A stretch of 64,000 nt of DNA from the NCBI GenBank assembly GCA_019637995.1, contig JAHBUQ010000005.1, forward strand, positions 62,001 to 126,000. The letters run 5' to 3'. How positions within the stretch are numbered: the stretch's first letter is position 1; each line of letters begins with the position of its first letter. The notes beneath the pieces were generated by a model. That model was not told where the DNA came from. It worked only from the letters and a program-made list of their open reading frames with translations, and searched no databases. Shown here in pieces: positions 34,654-43,566 of the stretch. Source of the stretch: Ignavibacteriota bacterium (GTDB taxonomy: Bacteria > Bacteroidota > Ignavibacteria > Kapaibacteriales > UBA2268). A program made the position numbers and the translations under genes.

Positions 34654-36111
34654 ATGAAGAAATATTTAATTATAATTGTTTTAGCTATTGTTTATCTCGG
34701 TGTTTATACTCCGAACCTGAAATCACAAGTGATTGACCGAGAGGGAATCATTGATTCATTAACAACAATAGACCCGGAAATTGTATCATATTTCCCACGT
34801 TGGAAAATTTGTGAGCCCGACTTAATGACTCAAATTTATGCCGCCTTTGTTTACAAAGGTTATCCTAAGAGCAATTTGAGCCGTGAGGATATTGAAGTTT
34901 TGGCAGCACCAAAAGAATACCCTGCAGATCCCTTTGAAATTTTGATGTTGAAATGCGGTAGGGAAAGTATGAATTCAGTTGAAATTCAATCAACCATGAG
35001 TTCACTTTTAATAGGTTTTCTTTCAGGCGAATTGCAGTATCAAGGTCTGGACAAGGGATTTCAGCATCCTGATAACCGCATAAAAAGGGATTACTGCTTT
35101 AGTGAAGTGCCACGCGAGATCCCTGTTACACCGTCACAAGCTGATATCATTGTAAGCTATATTGAGCGTCCGACTAATGTTGACCACTCTTTCTCCTTGT
35201 CACTCTTTGAGCAGAACTTGAAAGTTGGTGAAACAGGTTTCTGGATTCGCTCGATTATGGGTACAGATCAGGTTGGTCTGCCTTTCTGGACAGCAGGTGA
35301 ATCTAAGATTCTCCTCCAAAGGCCACTATATATCAATCAGGACCCTAATACAAGAAAAGGTATTCCTTACTTGATTAATGCTTATTTAGGTGGCGGTTAC
35401 AGAATTCAGACCGGTTTATCGAATGAAAATACGTTACTCAGTTGGATACCTGAAAGAGTTCTGAATACCGGTCCCGGTGGAAAGATTATTTTCGGTACTG
35501 ATGTGCATGCATGGTTCCATCCGGAAGCAGGACTTTCATTAAATCTGGAATTGCCTTTGCAATCTCTTACAACCGAGACTATTGATATCAATACTTATGG
35601 AAGGATAATTCCATCTGAAAGAATTGAGTTCGACCCGAATGACCCTAGAAATTATCCAATTGATTTTGTTGCTCCTATTCTTAGGTCAACCGGTCAGATT
35701 ACAGGTTTCTACCATTTGTGGCTTGACAAGAAAAACCCTGAAAATTATTTCAGATTTGACCTTGGTATAAGCTATAGTGAAGTTGTTGAAGCAGCAGGTT
35801 ACCAGGAACCGACCGAAACAGGTGATATTACTAATATCACTACATCTGGTGTACGTGGTCTTAAAATGTACAAACCTGAAGAATTTACTGAATGGTTATA
35901 TTTCAAAGTTGACTACCGCAGTCAGGCAGCGTTTCCGTTTGGTGCGAGTGTTCAGATATCAAATCAGATTTTCCTTGGAAGACTTTATCTTCCGTTATTT
36001 GGCAACTGGTTATATCTTGAAGGTAAATACTCTACACCTCTCAGAGATGCAAGACCTTACGAAATAAAGAATTTCTTTATGATTTCACCGGTAATTCGAC
36101 TTACTATTTAA
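34654..36111 (+). CDS. Predicted secreted/outer-membrane protein of the T9SS operon, 485 residues
   Basis: A signal peptide (LIIIVLAIVYLGVYTPNLKSQ) is followed by a cysteine-containing helical domain (WKICEPDLMTQIYAAFVYKG; MLKCGRESMNSVEI; DYCFSEVP) and then a strand-rich C-terminal half ending FFMISPVIRLTI, barrel-like. It lies 42 bases after the 572-residue gene, and a strong terminator follows it, so the gldM-like gene and the two OMP genes make one transcript. Family unknown; the sharing of operon and layout with the preceding gene suggests a joint role in T9SS or outer-membrane assembly. Confidence 0.7.
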   Translation: MKKYLIIIVLAIVYLGVYTPNLKSQVIDREGIIDSLTTIDPEIVSYFPRWKICEPDLMTQIYAAFVYKGYPKSNLSREDIEVLAAPKEYPADPFEILMLKCGRESMNSVEIQSTMSSLLIGFLSGELQYQGLDKGFQHPDNRIKRDYCFSEVPREIPVTPSQADIIVSYIERPTNVDHSFSLSLFEQNLKVGETGFWIRSIMGTDQVGLPFWTAGESKILLQRPLYINQDPNTRKGIPYLINAYLGGGYRIQTGLSNENTLLSWIPERVLNTGPGGKIIFGTDVHAWFHPEAGLSLNLELPLQSLTTETIDINTYGRIIPSERIEFDPNDPRNYPIDFVAPILRSTGQITGFYHLWLDKKNPENYFRFDLGISYSEVVEAAGYQEPTETGDITNITTSGVRGLKMYKPEEFTEWLYFKVDYRSQAAFPFGASVQISNQIFLGRLYLPLFGNWLYLEGKYSTPLRDARPYEIKNFFMISPVIRLTI

Positions 36112-36129
36112 TTAATGTGAATGAATTAA

Positions 36130-36170
36130 AAATCCCCTCGGCAATATGATTTGTTCAAGGGGATTTTTTC
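36130..36170 (+). terminator. Intrinsic terminator of the gldM operon
   Basis: aaatcccct (36130-36138) pairs with aggggattt (36158-36166), followed by a T tract (to 36169). Confidence 0.8.
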
Positions 36171-36226
36171 TAATTTTGGTAATCAGAAAGATTACTTTTT
36201 TTAGAAATAAAGAGGATAAAATATAA

Positions 36227-37579
36227 ATGTTGAAATTAATGTTAAGTTTTGGGATTATACTGACGGTTTTACTCCAAACTGTTAACATTGCATTTTCTCA
36301 AGACGAATTATTAAATTCCAATCAGTTGGATACTCTTCAAAAGGCGAAAGATATTCTAAAGGATGCAAAAGTAGAGTCTTCAAAAAGGGAAATAGAAATT
36401 ACTGTTCGCAGTGTTGATATATCTAATTTTCCAATGATTAAGATTATGATAGAAGCCTATAATAAACTCGGCAATCCACTTGATTCTTTAAATTCAGATA
36501 ATTTATTTGTATTTGAAAATGGTATAGAAAAGAAAGTTTTAAGTGTTGAAAAAATACCTGCAGCCGAAAATGTTCCTGTTGACTTCGTATTTCTGATAGA
36601 TATTACCGGCTCTATGCAGCCTCAGATTAACTCAGTTAAATCAAATATTTCAAATTTTACTCAAAGTTTGATGAAACGAGGCATTGATTATAGAATAGGT
36701 TTGATATTATTTACTGATGATATTGAAAAAGTATACAATCCGACTGCAAATGTACTTGATTTTCTTGCATGGATTAATCCCGTTAGGGCTAAAGGTGGTG
36801 GCGACGAAAAAGAGAATGCTCTTGAAGCTATTGAAGCAGCATGCAAGCAGATTAAATGGCGCAAGGAAGCCAATAGAGTTGCTGTTCTTATCACAGATGC
36901 ACCTTATCACCAAAAGGGTGAGGATGGTCATGGCGTTACCGACCAGACTACTGAATCATCAATCGAATTGATGCAACAGCATGATTTAAGGCTTTTTTCT
37001 ATAGTGCCACCAAAACTGACAAGTTATAAATTGATGGCAAGTAAAACCCGGGGTACTTTCTATGATATAGATTATCCATTTTCAACTATTTTGGATAATT
37101 TTTCAAATCAACTAACAAACCTTTTCAATTTAATCTATAAATCTGATGAGGAAACTGTACCTGATTCCATAGAAATTGCTTTGTTTTCTACTGAAAAACG
37201 TCAACTTGTTAAAAAGACTATTCCCATAGTTGAACTTGGAAGAAAACTTATTATTGAGAATTTACTTTTCCAGACTGCAAGTGCTAATCTTCCCGGCGCT
37301 GTCAGAGAGCTTGATATCTTAGCAGACTTTATGCAGGCTAAACCAAATATCGAAATTATGATTGAAGGTCATACTGACGCAATTGGTTCGCATGAGGTTA
37401 ATGATGCTCTTTCAATACGACGGGCGGAAAGTGTCAAGGCATATCTGGTAAAGTATGGAATTGAAGCAAGACGTGTATCCACAACTGGTTTCGGAAAGAG
37501 AAAGCCTTTGGCTTCGAATAATAATGAATTTGGTCGTAGACTAAACAGAAGAACTGAGATTATAATAGTTGCAAAGTAA
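36227..37579 (+). CDS. VWA-OmpA fusion protein
   Basis: A 450-residue secreted protein. After a signal peptide (to about 24, ...AFSQD) and a linker domain, a von Willebrand factor A domain begins near 115 with the MIDAS motif D125-I-T-G-S129. The C-terminal OmpA domain (about 345-450) has IEGHTDAIGSHEVNDALSIR and the GFGKRKPLASN...RRLNRRTEI peptidoglycan-binding signature. It probably sits in the periplasm anchored to peptidoglycan, with an adhesion or scaffold role through the VWA domain. It follows the T9SS operon terminator with its own possible TAATTTTG box (36171-36178). Confidence 0.88.
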   Translation: MLKLMLSFGIILTVLLQTVNIAFSQDELLNSNQLDTLQKAKDILKDAKVESSKREIEITVRSVDISNFPMIKIMIEAYNKLGNPLDSLNSDNLFVFENGIEKKVLSVEKIPAAENVPVDFVFLIDITGSMQPQINSVKSNISNFTQSLMKRGIDYRIGLILFTDDIEKVYNPTANVLDFLAWINPVRAKGGGDEKENALEAIEAACKQIKWRKEANRVAVLITDAPYHQKGEDGHGVTDQTTESSIELMQQHDLRLFSIVPPKLTSYKLMASKTRGTFYDIDYPFSTILDNFSNQLTNLFNLIYKSDEETVPDSIEIALFSTEKRQLVKKTIPIVELGRKLIIENLLFQTASANLPGAVRELDILADFMQAKPNIEIMIEGHTDAIGSHEVNDALSIRRAESVKAYLVKYGIEARRVSTTGFGKRKPLASNNNEFGRRLNRRTEIIIVAK

Positions 37580-37607
37580 ATTGCTTATGCATAATCTCAA
37601 AAATTTA

Positions 37608-37642
37608 AAAATGTCCGACATTTATTAAGTGCCGGACATTTT
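37608..37642. terminator. Bidirectional terminator
   Basis: aaaatgtccg (37608-37617) pairs with cggacatttt (37633-37642) between convergent genes (VWA-OmpA and malic enzyme), with A and T tracts on both sides. Confidence 0.75.
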
Positions 37643-37674
37643 ACTTATTATCAATTTGATAATGACATAATATA

Positions 37675-39930
37675 TTAATACTTTTGTGCTTCCATTGCTG
37701 TAATAGCTATCATATCTATAATTTGGTCAACTTCATCATCGCGTTGAAGTATGTTAATTGGCTTATTCATGCCAAGTAGTATTGGTCCAACAACTCCGGA
37801 TCCACCAACTCTGTTGAGCAATTTGTAAGCGATATTACCTGAACTTAGATTTGGGAAAATAAGAACATTTGCACCTCCCTTCAAGTTGCTGAAAGGAAAT
37901 GTGCGCTCTATGATTTCCGGCACTACAGCTGTATCTGCCTGCATTTCTCCATCAACCATCAGTTCAGGTGATTTTTCTTTAATTATTTTTAATGCCTGGC
38001 GAAGTTTGTCCGGTATTTCACCTTTTGCTGAACCAAAATTACTATAAGATAGTAATGCTACTTTTGGTTCGATATCAAAATAATTAGCAAATTTAGCTGT
38101 TTGAAGTGTAATATCTGCAAGTTCCTCACCTGTTGGGTCTATATTTACCGTAGTATCAGCTAGGAAAAACATTTTGTTTTTACTTTTAACAAGATATAAT
38201 CCTGAAACAACTTTGTACTCAGAGCTTCTTCCTACTACTTCAAGTGATGGGCGCAGAGCATCAGGATAATGTTGAGTAACACCTGTAACCATACCATCAG
38301 CATCACCGGAACGAACCATCATAGAGCCGAAATAATTTCTGCTGCCGAGAATTTTAGTTTCAGATTCGGTTTTTATAAAACCTTTTCTTTGTCTTAAAAT
38401 ATAAAAATCATGAACATATTTATCAGTATTGCTATAAGTTTTAGGGTCAATAATTTCAATATTTGAAATATCGTAAGCGTGCTTATCAGCAACAGATTTA
38501 ATCATATTAAAATCACCAAGTAGTATTGGCTGAGCAATATTCATCTCTTTTGCAAGAGTAGCAGCTTTTATTATTTTTGGATTATCGCCTTCAGGAAGAA
38601 CAATTTTTTTAGGACTTTTCTTCGCTTTTTGATATACTCTGTACATAAATTCATAAGCTCTGCCCATTCTTATATCAAGCTCTGAGCGATATTTGTCAAA
38701 ATCATCAATTTGAGTACGTGCAACACCACTATCCATAGCAGCTTTAGCTACGGCAGGAGCTACACGAGTCAAAACTCTCGGGTCGAAAGGCTTAGGAATG
38801 ATGTACTCCCTTCCGAAGCTCATTTTATCTACGTTATAAATACGCATCACGCTTTCAGGTACTTCTTCTTTTGCCAAATCAGCTAATGCATAAGCGGCTG
38901 CTTTCTTCATTTCTTCATTAATTGCAGTTGCATGTACATCCAAAGCACCCCTGAAAATAAATGGAAAACCAAGTACATTGTTTACTTGATTAGGATAATC
39001 TGAGCGTCCTGTTGCCATAATCACATCATTTCGAGTTGCAACAGCAATATCATATCTAATTTCAGGGTCAGGGTTTGCCATTGCAAATACTACAGGGTCA
39101 TTATTCATACTTTTAAGCATTTCGGGAGTAACGCAATCAGCCTGAGAAAGACCTATAAACACATCGGCTCCTCTCATAGCATCTTCAAGTGTTCGACAAT
39201 CGGTTTCAACAGCAAATTCTTCTTTGTAATGATTCATTCCAGCTGTCCTGCCTTTATAAATTACTCCTTTTGAATCGCACATCAGAACATTATTACGATT
39301 TACCCCGAGGCTTATATGGAATTTAGCACAAGCAATACCCGAAGCTCCGGCACCATTGACAACTACTTTGACTTCATCAATTTTCTTCCCTGTTATTTCG
39401 CAGGCATTCAGCAGTGCGGCTCCGCTTATTATTGCTGTACCGTGCTGATCATCATGAAATACGGGAATATCCAACTTTTTCTTTAGTGCTTCTTCAATCT
39501 CAAAGCATTCAGGTCCCTTGATGTCTTCAAGATTGATTCCACCAAAAGTAGGTGAAATTAACTCGACTGTGCGAATTATTTCATCAATACTCTTGGATTC
39601 TATTTCAATATCGAAAACATCAATGTCTGCAAAAATTTTGAATAATAGTCCTTTACCCTCCATTACAGGTTTTCCGCCTAATGCACCGAGATCGCCAAGA
39701 CCGAGAACGGCTGTACCATTTGATACAACAGCTACAAGATTACCTTTTGCTGTATATTTGAAAACATTCTCAGGATTTTCGAAAATTTCCCTGCAGGGCT
39801 CAGCAACTCCGGGAGAATATGCAAGTGATAAGTCTCTTTGTGTTGCGGTCGGTTTTGTAGGAATAACTTCAATTTTGCCTTTTCGCCCCATGCTGTGATA
39901 CTCAAGGGCATCTTCACGACTGATTTTCAT
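37675..39930 (-). CDS. maeB: NADP-dependent malic enzyme fused to phosphotransacetylase-like domain
   Basis: A 751-residue cytoplasmic enzyme that decarboxylates malate to pyruvate. I use the ATG at 39930 (MKISREDALEYHSMGRKGKI) rather than an upstream TTG. The N-terminal half has the malic enzyme motifs SPGVAEPC, FHDDQHGTA and the nucleotide-binding GAGASGIACAKF. The C-terminal third (from about 425, KKIVLPEGDNPKIIKAATLA) is a phosphotransacetylase-type domain that in this family has a regulatory role, often acetyl-CoA sensing. Size is exactly that of MaeB. It stands alone between a terminator and a riboswitch-controlled operon. Confidence 0.95.
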   Translation of the reverse strand: MKISREDALEYHSMGRKGKIEVIPTKPTATQRDLSLAYSPGVAEPCREIFENPENVFKYTAKGNLVAVVSNGTAVLGLGDLGALGGKPVMEGKGLLFKIFADIDVFDIEIESKSIDEIIRTVELISPTFGGINLEDIKGPECFEIEEALKKKLDIPVFHDDQHGTAIISGAALLNACEITGKKIDEVKVVVNGAGASGIACAKFHISLGVNRNNVLMCDSKGVIYKGRTAGMNHYKEEFAVETDCRTLEDAMRGADVFIGLSQADCVTPEMLKSMNNDPVVFAMANPDPEIRYDIAVATRNDVIMATGRSDYPNQVNNVLGFPFIFRGALDVHATAINEEMKKAAAYALADLAKEEVPESVMRIYNVDKMSFGREYIIPKPFDPRVLTRVAPAVAKAAMDSGVARTQIDDFDKYRSELDIRMGRAYEFMYRVYQKAKKSPKKIVLPEGDNPKIIKAATLAKEMNIAQPILLGDFNMIKSVADKHAYDISNIEIIDPKTYSNTDKYVHDFYILRQRKGFIKTESETKILGSRNYFGSMMVRSGDADGMVTGVTQHYPDALRPSLEVVGRSSEYKVVSGLYLVKSKNKMFFLADTTVNIDPTGEELADITLQTAKFANYFDIEPKVALLSYSNFGSAKGEIPDKLRQALKIIKEKSPELMVDGEMQADTAVVPEIIERTFPFSNLKGGANVLIFPNLSSGNIAYKLLNRVGGSGVVGPILLGMNKPINILQRDDEVDQIIDMIAITAMEAQKY

Positions 39931-40205
39931 TACAAACCTCAAAAATCTTTGTTATAAATTGCAGTTTATTATATATGCAATCTAATGATTTTTTTCTTAA
40001 TTTACTACAAAAAAAGGAAATATTTTAAAATTATTTGCTTTTATTTTTTGTTATCAAATTCTTACGCTGAAATGTTTGTTTAACAGAAATTTTACGGAAC
40101 ACTATAATATTTGTAATAACTATGTGTTTTATTTTTGAATTTGAGCAAAAACAACAAATATGATACAAAATAATTATTTCACTTTTTTATAATTATAATT
40201 ATACT

Positions 40206-40213
40206 TAATTTTG
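40206..40213 (+). promoter_or_regulatory. Bacteroidota-type -10 box upstream of the riboswitch
   Basis: TAATTTTG at 40206-40213 immediately precedes the structured leader, so transcription would start about where the first stem begins. A clear TTG box at the right distance is missing. Confidence 0.45.
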
Positions 40214-40215
40214 CG

Positions 40216-40330
40216 TTGCTTCTCCGAGCAATATTGCCTAAAGTTGTTTCAAGGGTAATATTGCCGATGGGTTGAGCTGGAAACGGCTCCGCCTCCCGAA
40301 TGTGTATTGAATTGGAAAGGAGAAGGCAAT
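40216..40330 (+). promoter_or_regulatory. Candidate riboswitch aptamer (Moco-RNA-like) of the uptake operon
   Basis: A compact structured RNA. P1: 40216-40225 pairs with 40319-40329 (ttgcttctcc with ggagaaggcaa, one bulge). P2: 40228-40238 with 40253-40264. P3: GAGCTG (40274-40279), tetraloop GAAA, CGGCTC (40284-40289), enclosed by ggg (40269-40271) and ccc (40295-40297). Conserved-looking single strands ccgagc, gcctcccgaa and ggaaagg flank the stems. The GNRA loop and these motifs recall the molybdenum/tungsten cofactor (Moco) RNA motif; no cobalamin B12 box is present. The family is inferred from memory; a structured regulatory leader is well supported by pairing. Confidence 0.6.
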
Positions 40331-40400
40331 TAAGGAAAGATGTTAAAAAAACATCTCTATTACGTTATTGAATATAACGTTAATATGGCAATCTTTAAAG

Positions 40401-40435
40401 CCTTTTCCAAATTATATTTAGGAAAGGTTTTTTTT
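40401..40435 (+). terminator. Regulated intrinsic terminator (expression platform)
   Basis: ccttttcc (40401-40408) pairs with ggaaagg (40421-40427), followed by eight T directly before the ATG at 40436. The 5' strand begins within gcctt, complementary to aaggc of the P1 3' strand (40323-40327), so P1 and terminator can compete. Two other hairpins (gatgtt/aacatc near 40340-40355 and ttacgttat/ataacgtta near 40360-40382) lie between. Confidence 0.7.
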
Positions 40436-41047
40436 ATGAAATTTGTTGAAAATAATCTTAGCAAAACCGATATTTACCGCTCCGCTGTTTTTGGAGTGGT
40501 ATGGGGAATAATTGAGATTACAGCCGGCAATGCACTTCATTTGGCAAAAATACCTTTTCGGGGATTCTTACTATCATTTATTGCCGCTATAATTTTGGTT
40601 ACAGCAAAAGGAATAATTCAATACAAGGGGTCTTTAATTGTTATAGGCATCATCTGTGCAACGCTGAAAACAGCTACAACGGGCGCATTTTTAATCAATC
40701 CTATAGCGGCAATTTTATTAGAAAGTTTTGTTGCTGAACTTATTTTTTTGTTTTTAAGAATTACACCATTTAGCAGTATTGTTGCAGGGAGTGCTGTCCT
40801 GCTCTATACATTTCTGCACTCACTTGCAGCTCAACTGTTTTTCTTCGGCGTTGATATTATCACTTTCTATGACAAAACTTTTTCTACTCTTTTCAGTAAT
40901 ATTGAATCTCATGATTTCAGTATAGCTATTGTAGTATTGAGCATTTATGGTATTCTTCATATTTTTGTGGGCGGCATCGTCGGTTTGACAGGATACAGAT
41001 TTTCCAAACGCACTTTGAAGCATATCGAACAGTTGCAAAATGGATAA
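40436..41047 (+). CDS. Membrane protein resembling an ECF-type substrate-binding subunit
   Basis: A 203-residue integral membrane protein with about five to six hydrophobic helices. The ATG at 40436 is chosen because an earlier in-frame start would lie inside the leader RNA. Features such as SAVFGVVWGIIEITAGNALH and IPFRGFLLSF resemble small ECF transporter S components that bind vitamins or metals, but no named family is certain. It overlaps the next membrane gene by 8 bases and is first in a four-gene operon controlled by the riboswitch-like leader. Substrate unknown. Confidence 0.7.
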   Translation: MKFVENNLSKTDIYRSAVFGVVWGIIEITAGNALHLAKIPFRGFLLSFIAAIILVTAKGIIQYKGSLIVIGIICATLKTATTGAFLINPIAAILLESFVAELIFLFLRITPFSSIVAGSAVLLYTFLHSLAAQLFFFGVDIITFYDKTFSTLFSNIESHDFSIAIVVLSIYGILHIFVGGIVGLTGYRFSKRTLKHIEQLQNG

Positions 41048-41630
41048 ATTAGCCGCAAAATATCGAATAATCAATCAAATGTACAAAAAGGCGTTTATTA
41101 TTCCGCTAATATTGATTGTTTGTACTTTTATTCTGCCATTCAATTATAATCTTTTTTTATTCAGCTTCTATATAATTTTCCTTACAATATCAAGTCCTTT
41201 TGCTTTCAAACGTTTAAACAGCTATTTTTTGTGGGTATTTCTATTATTGACAATAGTTTTTTATCCTATGACTGAGTCTGAAAATAGTTTGAAAATATTT
41301 GGTGCAATTAATTATAATCTTGATTTGATGAAATCAAGTATAAGTATGGTAATGCGGGCAATTATGATTTTGACAGCACTATCATTATTGAATAATGCCA
41401 ATCGAAATAACGATATAAATATTCTATGGAGAAAAGTTGGTATTGATAATTACGAAGAGATTAAAACTGAAGTTGACGCTCTTGTACCAGTCATAAAAGG
41501 TCGGGCAAAAAATGTTTATAAGGAATTAAAATCAGGAAAAAAAGAAAGCTTTATTGACTTGATTTCAAGGAATTTAGCTGAACTATTAATTAATCCTAAT
41601 CAAAAATCCAAGGAGCAAGGTAATGACTAA
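41040..41630 (+). CDS. Membrane protein with cytoplasmic tail, possible ECF T-like subunit
   Basis: A 196-residue protein: four or so hydrophobic helices in the first 125 residues (FIIPLILIVCTFILPFNYNL; YFLWVFLLLTIVFYP; AIMILTALSLLNN), then a charged helical tail of about 70 residues. The layout of helices followed by coupling helices recalls ECF or CbiQ-type T subunits, though shorter than usual. It overlaps both the preceding gene and the TonB receptor gene (8 bases each), so its stoichiometry is probably linked to theirs. Identification is tentative. Confidence 0.6.
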   Translation: MDKLAAKYRIINQMYKKAFIIPLILIVCTFILPFNYNLFLFSFYIIFLTISSPFAFKRLNSYFLWVFLLLTIVFYPMTESENSLKIFGAINYNLDLMKSSISMVMRAIMILTALSLLNNANRNNDINILWRKVGIDNYEEIKTEVDALVPVIKGRAKNVYKELKSGKKESFIDLISRNLAELLINPNQKSKEQGND

Positions 41631-43566
41631 AACTCTACTCGCTTTAATTATAATGCTTTTTTGCTTAAATTTAAATACTGCTTTTTCAAAAGACAGCGTA
41701 AAAGTTTTTTACACAGGCGAGCTTGTTGTTTTGCCAGCTGACGAGCCGCTGAATCTTACAAGCCGCATAAGTGAAATATCAATCAGTGAAATTACTGCTG
41801 ATAGATTTCTGACAGTTGACAATGTTCTGCAATTTTCGCAAGGTATAATTTTCCAGAAGAATACCCGAAATGAAGCTTTTATACGACTTAGGGGCTATGA
41901 CCAGAGGCAGATTGGTATTTTTTTCGATGGTGTTCCAATCAGCAGTCCTTATGATGGGGCTTTGGATTTGAGCATTTTCTCTCTAAGTAATGTTTCTAAA
42001 ATCAATATTTCCCGAAATATGCCTTCTATGTATTATGGCTCTAACAGCATTGGCGGAACGATTAACATTGTAACTGATAATATATATAAATCAAATTCGG
42101 TTTATGGAAATGTTCAGGTTGGTGAAATTAGCGATTCTTATCAATTGGGATTTGATTATAATTTATCGAAATTTTCATTTCAGGTAAATGCAAATTATAT
42201 ATCCAATAATAATTTCCGTTGCGCTGATCCTGATGATATGTTCTCAACACAAGTTGTGCCAAATAGTAAAAGTAATATGCTGAATACCTACGCAAAAGTA
42301 GGATTTGTCGCATCTGATAATTCTATTTTTTCACTTTCATATCTTTTGGGCAGGGCTGATAAGCAAATTCCTGTAAATCAGCTTACTACCAGACCACGCT
42401 ACTGGCAGATGCCTGAAATTAACCGTGATATTGTGAATTTCACTCATTATTATAAGCTAAGTGAGGCATTCACTGTACGTGGAAATGTTTATTATGAAAA
42501 GAGTTATAATCTGTTAAAATCTTTTGATGACAGTACATTTTCCTCGCAGAATGCACGCAGTTCGTTTAGCTCAATTTATGATGACTATAAATTCGGCGGA
42601 AATTTAATTACTGAAATCAATACAGGACTTGCAGATTTGACAAAATTATCAATAAATTATCAGCTTGATAATCACAGGGCGCAGGCAAATACCGGACTGG
42701 ACTGGACAGAATACGAAACAAGTATGATGACACTCGCAGCAGAGCAGAATTTCAGTTATGATAAATTCACTGCACTTGCCGGTTTGAGCTATGATATGCT
42801 CGTGCCTCATAATGCAAATGGTAATGAATTACGTGAAAATGCAAATAACCTAAACTATCACTTGGGGACATCATACCGCTTTGATGAAATCAACATTTTT
42901 GCTAATATTTCGATGAAAAGCCGCTTCCCGACTCAAAAAGAATTCTACTCCGAAATTTCGGGTACAGCTCTTCAAAATCCGAACTTAAAAGCCGAAACAG
43001 GGCAGAATGTCGAGTTGGGATTTACATATTATCCCGAGAAGATTCAGGATATATCATTTTCCGGAAGTATTTATCATAATAATGTTTCCAACTTAATCGA
43101 AGTAGTTTTTCTACCAGATAATTTCCGCCAATTCCAGAATTTTGGAAAAGCAGTATTCACTGGTGCAGAAATTAAAACTGATTACCGTAAAGAAAATTAT
43201 TTTTTATCTCTCGGATATAGCTATTTGAGTGCTGAAAATCTAAGTGATAATGCCGAAGCCAAAACTATGGTAAACAGACCAATGCACACTTTAATATTTT
43301 CCGGCTCTGTAAGTATATTTAAATATTACAACATATATCTTGATGGACTGTATTATCTGGAGCAATATACAAATAATCCTGATACACGTAAAATCGAAAA
43401 GCTAGATGATTATATTCTGCTTAATCTCTCGCTTGACAGAAATTTCAAATACCATTCATTTTATTTTGTTTTTAATAATTTACTTAATCAGTTTTACTAT
43501 ACAGAGTGGGGGCTTCCGCAACAGGGCTTCAGCTTTCAGGCAGGTGTTCGTCTAAACGTAAGATGA
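41623..43566 (+). CDS. TonB-dependent outer-membrane receptor
   Basis: A 647-residue receptor with signal peptide (LLALIIMLFCLNLNTAFS), a TonB-box-like ELVVLPA (33-39), a plug domain to about 155 (FIRLRGYDQRQIGIFFDGVP; YYGSNSIGGTINIV) and a 22-strand-type barrel ending in FSFQAGVRLNVR. It imports an unknown ligand across the outer membrane using TonB energy. Being under a structured leader with membrane subunits and an NTPase suggests a cofactor, metal chelate or vitamin rather than a sugar. Size is like BtuB and metallophore receptors. It shares ATGA with the following gene. Confidence 0.9.
   Translation: MTKTLLALIIMLFCLNLNTAFSKDSVKVFYTGELVVLPADEPLNLTSRISEISISEITADRFLTVDNVLQFSQGIIFQKNTRNEAFIRLRGYDQRQIGIFFDGVPISSPYDGALDLSIFSLSNVSKINISRNMPSMYYGSNSIGGTINIVTDNIYKSNSVYGNVQVGEISDSYQLGFDYNLSKFSFQVNANYISNNNFRCADPDDMFSTQVVPNSKSNMLNTYAKVGFVASDNSIFSLSYLLGRADKQIPVNQLTTRPRYWQMPEINRDIVNFTHYYKLSEAFTVRGNVYYEKSYNLLKSFDDSTFSSQNARSSFSSIYDDYKFGGNLITEINTGLADLTKLSINYQLDNHRAQANTGLDWTEYETSMMTLAAEQNFSYDKFTALAGLSYDMLVPHNANGNELRENANNLNYHLGTSYRFDEINIFANISMKSRFPTQKEFYSEISGTALQNPNLKAETGQNVELGFTYYPEKIQDISFSGSIYHNNVSNLIEVVFLPDNFRQFQNFGKAVFTGAEIKTDYRKENYFLSLGYSYLSAENLSDNAEAKTMVNRPMHTLIFSGSVSIFKYYNIYLDGLYYLEQYTNNPDTRKIEKLDDYILLNLSLDRNFKYHSFYFVFNNLLNQFYYTEWGLPQQGFSFQAGVRLNVR

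Noticed and set aside
40216-40330. Cobalamin riboswitch
   Set aside because: The conserved B12 box (GCCACTG) and the usual length and stem order are absent, although a TonB receptor follows.
40340-40435. Earlier start of the first uptake gene at 40340
   Set aside because: It would translate the leader hairpins and the terminator; the ATG at 40436 directly after the T tract begins the hydrophobic protein sensibly.
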